Below are positions 56,878 through 64,000 of a stretch of DNA of 64,000 nucleotides, in pieces. The notes beneath the pieces are model-generated. The model was not told where the DNA came from. It saw only the letters and a list, made by a program, of their open reading frames with translations, and ran no database searches. The stretch comes from Tropicimonas sp. IMCC34011. Lineage in GTDB: Bacteria; Pseudomonadota; Alphaproteobacteria; Rhodobacterales; Rhodobacteraceae. The DNA is taken from contig NZ_QMEJ01000002.1 of the NCBI RefSeq assembly GCF_003390865.1, positions 558,001 to 622,000 on the forward strand. The letters run 5' to 3'. The translations under genes and the position numbers were made by a program. How positions within the stretch are numbered: position 1 is the stretch's first letter; every line of letters begins with the position of its first letter.

Positions 56878-58890
56878 TTACCCGGCCTGCCCGGCGCGGG
56901 GGTCGTAGAGGTCCAGCGTCGCGGTCAGGAGGCGTTGATCTCTCTCCACGCTTGCCTCCAGATCCCGGCTGTAACGCAATACGCGGGCGAGCGGGGGCAT
57001 TCGCCCGATGAGACCCTCGTCCATCGCCTGACGGCGAGCCTGCTCCAGCTTTCCCGAGGACAAGGCCGGATCGTCGTCGATCATGCGCAGGACCCCGTAG
57101 CCGTCGAAGAGCTTGAGCTCGAAGCGCAGACGTTGCCCGGATCCGGGCGCGGCGGTCTGACAGGAAAAGGCGAGCATCTCGGCGGCCAGCTGGGCCGCGG
57201 CACGCCGGTTCGCCTCGTCGCCGGGGCGTTTGAACCGTCCTTCAACCCAGCTCGTCAGCGCTTCTTCACTCTCCAGGGTTCGATCGGCGGTGAACCCGGC
57301 CCACCCCGCGCTTTGCTTGGCTCGGATCTCGCTTGCATCGCCGAACTCGGACACCCGTCCGTCCTGCAGGACCAGAAGCTTGTCGCAGGCCTCCAGAAGG
57401 GCGCGGTTCTCGGTCACCATCAGGACAATCCGGCCGAGCCGGCATTCGAGACGTAGCCGGGACAGGACGGCGTCGAGCTGGGCAGGGCCCAGCCCGTCCT
57501 CGGGCCGATCGAGAAGATAGAGATCGGGAGCGAGGAGGAACCCGCGGGCGAAGGCCAGTGCCTTTGCCTGCCCGCTTGGCAGAACGCTGACATCCGGAGC
57601 GGTGCAGATCCGGTCGGCCTCATCGGCGGAAAAGACCAGACGTTCCAGGATCTGCTTGCCGCGAGCCTCGGCCGGCCCCGGGTGGAAGCAGGTCAGGTTC
57701 TCGATCCCGGAGGCCGGCAGCACGAGCGGCGTGGGCGGCAGGTAAACCGCCGGCACCGGCCCTGCCTCGACAGTCCTGACCCATGGATCACGTCCATTGA
57801 TCCGAGCGGAGCCCCGCACGTCCAGCCCGGCGAGATCGTAGGGCGCGGACAGGGCGCGAAGCAGGAGCGTCTTGCCCGCGGCACTGGGCCCGGTGACGCC
57901 AATGATCGTGCCGGGCTCGGCGGAGAAGCTGGCCCCCGAAAGGAGCGTCCGCCCGCCCGGAACGGTGACGGTCAGGCTTCGAACGGAAAGGCCCGGCGGC
58001 GGATCGCAGTCGGCATCCAGAGGCTCGATTGTCCGTGCCAGATCGGCCGCAGCGCGTTCGGGCCGGGAGCGGGCCAGAATGGCGCCGGCAACCGCCGTTC
58101 CGGCCCAGAGGGCAATGAGCGCGGCGCCGGGCACCGCACCCGTGGTCAGGTGGGCCGTGCCTGCGAGATAACTGGCTGCGGCGAGCGTCACGAGGGCGGA
58201 AAGCCAGCCGGACGCGCGGCGCAGGGGCGCCTCCATCGCATGACCTTCAGGAGCACTCCGCGCCAGCCGCAGACCGGCCGCGTCGCGCCCGGCGAGAAGC
58301 GCGGTGGCCTCCTCGGGCGTGATATCCCAGAGAGGTTCGGTGCTCCCCCGACGGACGAGGATCCGGGCGCCGGCACTGGCGGAGGCGGCTGCCAGAACGA
58401 CCCCGAGCCCCAGCAGTGGATGGAGGATCCCGAGCATCAACGCGGCCGCGCCCCCGAGCCATGCATTGGCGCGCCTCGCCTGAGCCAGTCTCAACGCACG
58501 GTACCCGGCGAGCGCACGGGTATGGGCGTAGTCGAAGACAAGGCTGCCGATCACGGGCACGATGCCGATCGCGGCCAGTAGCGGTGCGAGAAGGGTCTGC
58601 GCCTCCTCCGCCACGAGGGTCTGGAAGAAGACCGCGAGAAGCCCGATCGCCAGGAGGCAGATTCCCGCACCGACGGTGAAGGCCGTGGACATGCCGGCCG
58701 CCCAGATCGGCAGCGCCCGCGCCGCCATGGGCAGGCCCGCCGGCGAAAGCTGCTCCGTCTGCGGTCCCGTGGCGAGGATGCCGGCAGCTTCGTCTGCCTG
58801 ACCGATTCCGGACTGGCCCTTGGCGGGCGCGGGCGGCTCATGGTCCAGCGGGATGCCGGGGGCGGTCTGCAGGGGATCGGAGATGAGCAT
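56878..58890 (-). CDS. ABC exporter-like protein with a degenerate nucleotide-binding domain
   Basis: A 670-residue protein: N-terminal ~60-residue tail, a membrane domain (~60-275), an ABC domain (~300-525) and a ~145-residue C-terminal extension. Walker A is intact (GPSAAGKT, 334-341), and Walker B keeps its Asp (LYLLD461). The catalytic Glu is Arg462 (LLDRPED), the signature is LPSGQ (437-441), the H-loop His is Glu494 (VTENR), and the Q-loop Gln is replaced (YLPPTP). ATP hydrolysis is therefore doubtful. It resembles type I secretion exporters and is co-transcribed with the HlyD-like gene. Start 58890 is preferred to 58929. Confidence 0.82.
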   Translation of the reverse strand: MLISDPLQTAPGIPLDHEPPAPAKGQSGIGQADEAAGILATGPQTEQLSPAGLPMAARALPIWAAGMSTAFTVGAGICLLAIGLLAVFFQTLVAEEAQTLLAPLLAAIGIVPVIGSLVFDYAHTRALAGYRALRLAQARRANAWLGGAAALMLGILHPLLGLGVVLAAASASAGARILVRRGSTEPLWDITPEEATALLAGRDAAGLRLARSAPEGHAMEAPLRRASGWLSALVTLAAASYLAGTAHLTTGAVPGAALIALWAGTAVAGAILARSRPERAAADLARTIEPLDADCDPPPGLSVRSLTVTVPGGRTLLSGASFSAEPGTIIGVTGPSAAGKTLLLRALSAPYDLAGLDVRGSARINGRDPWVRTVEAGPVPAVYLPPTPLVLPASGIENLTCFHPGPAEARGKQILERLVFSADEADRICTAPDVSVLPSGQAKALAFARGFLLAPDLYLLDRPEDGLGPAQLDAVLSRLRLECRLGRIVLMVTENRALLEACDKLLVLQDGRVSEFGDASEIRAKQSAGWAGFTADRTLESEEALTSWVEGRFKRPGDEANRRAAAQLAAEMLAFSCQTAAPGSGQRLRFELKLFDGYGVLRMIDDDPALSSGKLEQARRQAMDEGLIGRMPPLARVLRYSRDLEASVERDQRLLTATLDLYDPRAGQAG

Positions 58891-59132
58891 CGGCAAATCC
58901 GTTCTCGAAAGGCAAGTCCGGCAAGCCATACGCCCCGCTCATTTAAGAAAGCCCTTTCGCGTGCATCGAACTGCGCAAAATTTTCGGAGATTCCGCGCCT
59001 TCGGGGCCGGTCGAGATTCTCTTTTTCTTAAGCCGGGTTTGCCAATTATCGACTCCGACACATCCCGGGCGGCCCTGCATGCCGCAAGCTGCGGAGCCCG
59101 GACCAAACGCCCGGAACAGGAAGACACCGCCG

Positions 59133-60827
59133 ATGAGGTCGACCCGCCAGACATCGCGACAGACGGTCCGTTTCGGTGGCCTCGCCTTGGGCGCGTCCGC
59201 CCTCGGCGTGCTGGCGCTGACGGCGACGGTCGCGATCGGGGCCCGGACGATCTTTCTCAATCAGCCCGACGAGGCGGTGCCGATCATGGCCGGCGGCGAC
59301 CGGGACGACCTGCCGGCGCTGATGCGGGGCAACCTGCCGAGCGTCACGACCAGCATGGTCCGCGGCGAGCCGCGCCGCGAGACGCCGCCCCGGATGTGCG
59401 AGATGCCGCCCGACTATTTCGACCGCCTGGACGATGGCTCCGCCGACGCTCCACCCGGAAGCTATACGAAGCGCAACGAATATGTTCGCCCCTACAAGTC
59501 CCGGCGCGGGTTCCTCGACGAGCGGGAGATGCGCGCCGCGAAGGTCGCCTGGCACTATTTCGAGACGTTCACGCAGGAGGAAACGGGCCTCGCCAATTCG
59601 GTCGGCAGCTACCCCTCGACGACGATGTGGGACACCGCATCCTACATGAGCGGCCTCGTCGCGGCCTACGAGTTGTGCCTGATCGAGAAGCCTGAATTCG
59701 ACCGCCGCGCGATGCAGCTTCTCACCACGCTGAAGGCGCTCGACCTCTTCCGCGGCGAATTGCCGAACAAGGTGTACCACACCCGCACCGGGGCAAAGGT
59801 GAACTATGCCAACAAGGACGGCGAGATCGGTTTCTCGGCGCTCGATCTCGGCCGCCTCCTGATCTGGATGCGGATCATGAAGAACCGCTACTCCTATCTC
59901 GGCAACAGCATCGATGCCGTCCTGCTGAAATGGGACTTCTCGAACGTCATCGACGAGGAGGGGCTGATGCGCGGCGCCTACGTCAACAAGAAGACGGGGG
60001 ACACCGTCTACGCGCAGGAAGGGCGTTTGGGATACGAGGAATATGCCGCCAAGGGGTTCGCGCTCTGGGGCTTCAAGCCGATCCTGTCGCATCGCGCCGA
60101 GCCGTTCCTGACCGCTTCGATGTTCGGCGTTGCGGTCCCCTATGACGGGCGTGATCCGCGCATCTTCCACTCGCAGAACTACGTGGTGACGGAATCCTAC
60201 CTGCAAGACGGGCTCGAGCTCGGCTTCGACCTGCCTCATGACGACACCACGCCGCCCTGGCTCCATTCGGATGGCTGGCGCGCGGAGTTCGCCGACCGGA
60301 TCTATGCCGTGCAGGAAGCGCGCTGGCGCCAGACCGGCTTCATGACGGCGCGCTCCGAACACAACGTGAAGGGCTCACCCTACTTCGTCTACGACAGCAT
60401 CTTCTCGGACGGCTACCCGTGGAACACGGTCACCCCCCGGGGCGACTACTCTCCCAAGCACGCCGCTGTCGCCGCGAAGGCCGCGCTGGGGATGTGGGCG
60501 CTGTGGGACACCGAGTACACCGATGTGCTCTTCGACGCGATCATCGAGCTCTACGACCCCGAGAGGGGCATGTACGAAGGGCTCTACGAAGGCGGCCAGG
60601 GGCGGATCGAGATCGTCAGCGCCAACAACAACGGCATCATCCTGGCGGCCCTCCTGCACAAGGTGCAGGGCCCGATCCTGACGCCGTATACCGGCTCGAC
60701 CGAGGTCTGGTACACGGCCTACCGCGACCAGAACCTGCGCGAGAAACGCAATTATCCCGATCCGACGAGGGAAGAGGACTGGTTGCCTGCCCTCCGCCAC
60801 TCGATCCAGAGCGAGGCTGACTACTGA
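59133..60827 (+). CDS. DUF3131-domain exported protein
   Basis: A 564-residue protein with an N-terminal anchor/signal helix (~14-37) and a large DUF3131 domain (~125-560), recognised by ANSVGSYPSTTMWDTASYM (~151), FSALDLGRLLIWMRIM (~230) and the aromatic, acidic-rich C-terminal half. The domain is thought to have an (alpha/alpha) glycosidase-like fold and occurs with glycan synthesis genes. It is divergent from the ABC/HlyD pair and coupled to the next gene (TGATG). A carbohydrate-active role in the envelope is inferred. Confidence 0.83.
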   Translation: MRSTRQTSRQTVRFGGLALGASALGVLALTATVAIGARTIFLNQPDEAVPIMAGGDRDDLPALMRGNLPSVTTSMVRGEPRRETPPRMCEMPPDYFDRLDDGSADAPPGSYTKRNEYVRPYKSRRGFLDEREMRAAKVAWHYFETFTQEETGLANSVGSYPSTTMWDTASYMSGLVAAYELCLIEKPEFDRRAMQLLTTLKALDLFRGELPNKVYHTRTGAKVNYANKDGEIGFSALDLGRLLIWMRIMKNRYSYLGNSIDAVLLKWDFSNVIDEEGLMRGAYVNKKTGDTVYAQEGRLGYEEYAAKGFALWGFKPILSHRAEPFLTASMFGVAVPYDGRDPRIFHSQNYVVTESYLQDGLELGFDLPHDDTTPPWLHSDGWRAEFADRIYAVQEARWRQTGFMTARSEHNVKGSPYFVYDSIFSDGYPWNTVTPRGDYSPKHAAVAAKAALGMWALWDTEYTDVLFDAIIELYDPERGMYEGLYEGGQGRIEIVSANNNGIILAALLHKVQGPILTPYTGSTEVWYTAYRDQNLREKRNYPDPTREEDWLPALRHSIQSEADY

Positions 60828-62314
60828 TGAGACAGTTCCCCCTTTCAGGTGCCGCGGCGCTCGCGCTGTGGGCCATCCTTCCGGTCGCCGCATCCGGACA
60901 GACCGCCGCAGATTCCGCATCAGCGGACGGGTTCGCGTCGGAAAACGCGGTCCTCGACACCTCGATCCCCTTCGCGATCGGCGCGCGGGAGGCGATGCAG
61001 GAGCTGCGCGGCGCCTTCGGATGGCCGACCTTCCAGGAAGGTCTCGTGGGTGGCGTCTACTTCCGGTTCGATCCGGACGGCTATGCCCGGTTCGCCCCCA
61101 CACCGCGGCTCGACACCGACATCTTCGAGGTGGTCTGTCGCCCGCGGACGCTGTCCTGCATGGGCCGGAAGGGGCCGCTGTCGGTGTTCCTGAACGGCCG
61201 CGGACAATTCGAGATCAAGCTCGACGGGGTTCACGAGGGCGACACCCTGCACCTGGCCGAGGGCGTGAGCGAGATCCAGTTGCCCGAACAGGTTCTGATG
61301 CCGCTGACCGCCCAGCTCGAGACACTTCTCGGCGGCGGCGGCGAACTGGTGCGCCGGCGCGACGGGGAAGAGCAGGCGCGGGTGTCCCTGACCGGCTTCG
61401 GTGCCGTCTCGGCCTACCTGCGCTGGGTTGCCGCAAGACAGGATTACACCGTTCTGCCAAGGGACTGGCCGGTCCCCAATGCCGCGGGCCTCACCGATGC
61501 CGGGCGCCTGACCCAGCCGCAGAGCTGGGCCTCTCCGATGCCCCAACCCCAGACCCAGCCGATGCTTCCCATCGTGGCGATGCAGGCCGCGGCGCCCGAT
61601 CAGGCAAGCTCCGAGGTGGCGGAGGTGCGTGGCGAGCTGAACTTGCTGAGAGAACTGCTCCTGCAGCGCTCCGCCGAGGTAGCCGCATCGCCAGTCGCTC
61701 ATCCTGCGGCCGCTCAAGCGGACCTGCCACCGGCGTCCCCCGCAGATCCGGCCGCGCTACAGACCGCCACGATGCTCGCTAGCCCCCCGGCAGATTCCGC
61801 GCCGCATGGCGGCCTCGCCTCTCTCGAAGCACGGATCATCGAGCTTCAGCGCCAGCTGAACCTTGGCCGGATGGACGAGATCGGCGTTCCCCTGTCCCCG
61901 CCAGACGGTGCGGCGGAGCCCGCCGCCGCTGCGCCCGAAGACGCGGACGAAGCGGTCGCGGAGGCGCCCGTTCCCGAGCATGAGAAGATGGTTGAGCACC
62001 TGAGCTACCTGATGACCGAGATCGGGCTCGACCCGCAGATGGCGGTCACGCTGCTGCAGATGCGAATGGAAGGCGCCGACGCTCCGGCGATGTCGGGGAC
62101 CGATCCCGCCGCGAGCGATCTGACCGAACTCCTGACGGAGATCGGCATCGCTGCGCCCCTGCCAGGCACGGGTGACGTGGTGACGGGCGAGACCGATCCG
62201 GAACCGGCAGCCCCCGCAATGGCCCCCGCGGCGGCCGTATCACGACCGGTGTCTCCGGAAGAATACAAGCTCCTCACCGACTACTTTCGGTCGGTGTTCC
62301 CCACGGCTGAGTAA
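60827..62314 (+). CDS. Exported Ala/Pro-rich protein of unknown function
   Basis: A 495-residue protein with a signal peptide (ends VAASGQ). Residues ~35-215 look like a compact folded domain (including one CRPRTLSC disulfide candidate and a WPTFQEGLVGGVYFRFDPDGY block); after that come long Ala/Pro/Glu-rich linkers with two short predicted coiled coils (~265-282 and ~325-345) and a C-terminal helical part. I recognise no family. Translation is coupled to the DUF3131 gene, so the two probably work together. Confidence 0.8.
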   Translation: MRQFPLSGAAALALWAILPVAASGQTAADSASADGFASENAVLDTSIPFAIGAREAMQELRGAFGWPTFQEGLVGGVYFRFDPDGYARFAPTPRLDTDIFEVVCRPRTLSCMGRKGPLSVFLNGRGQFEIKLDGVHEGDTLHLAEGVSEIQLPEQVLMPLTAQLETLLGGGGELVRRRDGEEQARVSLTGFGAVSAYLRWVAARQDYTVLPRDWPVPNAAGLTDAGRLTQPQSWASPMPQPQTQPMLPIVAMQAAAPDQASSEVAEVRGELNLLRELLLQRSAEVAASPVAHPAAAQADLPPASPADPAALQTATMLASPPADSAPHGGLASLEARIIELQRQLNLGRMDEIGVPLSPPDGAAEPAAAAPEDADEAVAEAPVPEHEKMVEHLSYLMTEIGLDPQMAVTLLQMRMEGADAPAMSGTDPAASDLTELLTEIGIAAPLPGTGDVVTGETDPEPAAPAMAPAAAVSRPVSPEEYKLLTDYFRSVFPTAE

Positions 62315-62427
62315 GCAAACGGGGGGATCGTTCGACTTCTCTCGACCCGCCGCCTTCACGCCGCGATGAGGCCTTGGCCCTGCACCCCGCGCCGCCGCAT
62401 CCTCCTGTCTCGCAAAGGAGGATCGCC

Positions 62428-63162
62428 ATGCTCAGGACCCTATCGCATCTGCCGTCAGGCCTTGCGTTCGAGAAAGCGCAGCGTCGCGTGTCCGCCGGCG
62501 CGATGCATGTCATCCGTGCCGGCAGGGGTCTTCTGAAGCGCACAAGCCGGCGCGCGCGGTGGTCCTCGATTGCGCTGGCGGCCCTCGGTGGACTGGGGTT
62601 GGCCTCACTCGGCGCCGCCCCCGCCCGCTCGCCGGACCCGGGCTGGCATCTCTTTGCGCAGATCGCCGCAGAGGGAACCGCGCGGTTTGTCACCGTCGAG
62701 GACGGGCTCCGGCGCGCGGCCTGGACGGTGAGCTGCCGGGTGCCGCTCAGGGGCTGCGTCGCCCGAGGCCCGGGTATTGTCCTGCGGCTCGATGGGGCGC
62801 GAGCTCCCTGGCTTCTGGGGCCCATCACACCCGGTGCGCGCATTCTTCTGGATGACGGTCGCCGACGGGTAGATCTCGACGGCCTCTTTGCCCGTCCGGT
62901 GCCGGAAGCGCTCGTCGCGCGGCTGTCGGAGCGGCAGGTCCGCCTGATCATCGAGGAGCCTGACTATCGCGACAGGGAACTGACCCTCGCGGGGCTGGCC
63001 GATGTCATCGATTACCTTGCCTGGATCGAAACGCATGAGGCCCGCACCGGCCGCGATGCGCGGCGCTGGCCGGGCCTTGCGGACCTCGTGCAGGCCGGCC
63101 TGACGAAAGACGAGACCGGTCCGGGCGCGCAGGCGATCCCGCTCGGAGCAACGGAGCTCTGA
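62428..63162 (+). CDS. Exported or membrane-anchored protein of unknown function
   Basis: A 244-residue protein with a basic N-terminal ~45 residues and one hydrophobic segment (SIALAALGGLGLASLG, ~50-65). The following domain (CRVPLRGC disulfide candidate, ~108-115; ILLDDGRRRVDLDGLF) loosely recalls invasion-associated locus B (IalB) proteins, but the match is weak. Start 62428 has AAAGGAGG. It lies 113 bp after the Ala/Pro-rich gene and faces the OmpA-like gene. Confidence 0.72.
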   Translation: MLRTLSHLPSGLAFEKAQRRVSAGAMHVIRAGRGLLKRTSRRARWSSIALAALGGLGLASLGAAPARSPDPGWHLFAQIAAEGTARFVTVEDGLRRAAWTVSCRVPLRGCVARGPGIVLRLDGARAPWLLGPITPGARILLDDGRRRVDLDGLFARPVPEALVARLSERQVRLIIEEPDYRDRELTLAGLADVIDYLAWIETHEARTGRDARRWPGLADLVQAGLTKDETGPGAQAIPLGATEL

Positions 63163-63172
63163 GCCGGCCGCC

Positions 63173-63766
63173 TCAAGGGCAGCGGCGGGCGTAGATCGTC
63201 ACGCGGCGGTTCAGGGGCGCGCTCACGGGCCGGCCCGGCAACGGCTGATGGTCGCCGACATTCGTGACCTCGCGGATCCGGCCGGGCTTCGAGAGCCGCG
63301 CGCGGATCGCATCCGCGACCGCTTCGGCCCGGTCCTGGGCAAGGCGCACATTGGCGGCCCGGTCGTCACCGGCGGTGCGGTTCGCATGTCCGACGAGGCG
63401 CAGGCACGCCTCCTCGAGCGGCGGCGTTTCCAGCACGCCCGCCAGACGGTCGAGCTGCTCGCTCATACCCTGGTCGATCACGGCATTGCCGGCCGAGAAG
63501 ACGAGATTGTCCTGTCGTTCCTGCCGGGTCAGGCCGCCGGGAGCGACGGGGGGCGTCGATGGGACAAGGGGCGCCGTTTCGGGCACGGCCTCCGCCGACG
63601 GAGGATCGGCCTTCCGCCCGCCCAGCGCCTCGCGGCAGGAGGCGTGGGCGACGCCGTAGGCCTGCCAGAGAGCGGCGCAATCCTGCGCCGACAGCGCATC
63701 ACTGGCGAATGACGGCAACGGGCCGAGTGCGAGCATGGCGGTGCTGATCAGACGAACGAGAGACAT
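63173..63766 (-). CDS. OmpA-family peptidoglycan-binding protein
   Basis: A 197-residue protein with a signal peptide (ends PSFAS) and a C-terminal OmpA-like domain (~95-195). LRLVGHANRTAGDDRAANVRL (~130) and APLNRRVTIYAR mark the peptidoglycan-binding site, with the Asp and Arg ligands present. Two Cys near residues ~30-44 may be paired. Start 63766 has AAGGAA upstream. It is convergent with the preceding exported protein, ten bases apart. Confidence 0.85.
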   Translation of the reverse strand: MSLVRLISTAMLALGPLPSFASDALSAQDCAALWQAYGVAHASCREALGGRKADPPSAEAVPETAPLVPSTPPVAPGGLTRQERQDNLVFSAGNAVIDQGMSEQLDRLAGVLETPPLEEACLRLVGHANRTAGDDRAANVRLAQDRAEAVADAIRARLSKPGRIREVTNVGDHQPLPGRPVSAPLNRRVTIYARRCP

Positions 63767-64000
63767 CGGATTCCTTTCCTTTGTCTCCGCGATAGGGGGA
63801 CGGGACATAAGGTATCGTTAATCCAGTGATATTCCTCAGGCGCATCCCGGGCGAATGAATTCGCAATTTTCAGGAAATCCGAAACTCTAAAGTTGCTGGG
63901 AATGAAATCGCCAACCGACTGATGCCGTTCAGATTTAATTAGCCCCCCGCTGCCAAACCTGATCGCCGTGACGTGTGGATCCTGTGAGGGGATTGGGGAA
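63767..64000. other. Right-edge intergenic region
   Basis: Markedly less GC-rich than the rest (for example CAGATTTAATTAGCC near 63930-63945). It probably carries the promoter of the OmpA-like gene and of a gene beyond the window. No open frame or RNA gene recognised. Confidence 0.5.

Overview
This is a visibly GC-rich, densely packed chromosomal stretch with very short intergenic gaps. The gene set (many TRAP and ABC importers, sitABCD, a YcnI-PCuAC fusion, glycine betaine monooxygenase, phnM, DUF2783, aromatic and sugar-acid catabolism) points to an alphaproteobacterium of the Rhodobacteraceae/Roseobacter type. That placement is inferred from family content and gene order, not from a marker gene. 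No tRNA, rRNA, insertion sequence, phage gene or CRISPR array was recognised.

Layout. 1-2.4 kb: a truncated methylmalonate-semialdehyde dehydrogenase divergent from a LysR regulator. 2.5-3.5 kb: a formylglycine-generating enzyme preceded by a perfect 19-bp palindrome. 3.8-12.9 kb: a purine/nucleoside salvage locus (LacI regulator, ABC importer, nucleoside hydrolase, adenine deaminase, then an M20 amidohydrolase and a phosphoribosyltransferase). 12.9-16.1 kb: a TAXI-type TRAP importer. 16.3-20.0 kb: sitABCD manganese/iron importer with a 17-bp Fur-superfamily-like operator. 20.2-27.9 kb: an RraA-family aldolase, a second nucleoside hydrolase, a YnjBCD-type ABC importer, methylthioribose kinase and a TauE exporter. 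27.9-37.5 kb: a TRAP importer, a MarR regulator and a homogentisate pathway (hmgA, fahA, MBL protein, mhaAB-like hydroxylase, maiA), probably degrading 3-hydroxyphenylacetate. 37.5-44.0 kb: a GntR regulator, a third TRAP importer, a sugar-acid dehydratase and a second RraA-type aldolase. 44.1-47.5 kb: copper-chaperone genes, a DUF533 protein and an LpxR-like outer-membrane protein. 47.7-52.3 kb: gamma-glutamyltransferase and a gbcAB glycine betaine monooxygenase operon behind a clear cobalamin riboswitch. 52.6-55.4 kb: two phosphonate-associated genes and a spermidine-synthase-like protein. 55.5-63.8 kb: an unusual envelope cluster in which a degenerate ABC protein and a HlyD-like adaptor are divergent from a DUF3131 exported protein and two exported proteins of unknown function, with an OmpA-like protein at the end.

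The observations most worth following are the cobalamin riboswitch in front of a betaine Rieske oxygenase, the degenerate ABC/HlyD/DUF3131 divergon, and the operator-like repeats in front of the FGE, sitA and hmgA genes. Coordinates of starts were adjusted by ribosome-binding sites, overlaps and family alignment; where a start is uncertain this is stated.
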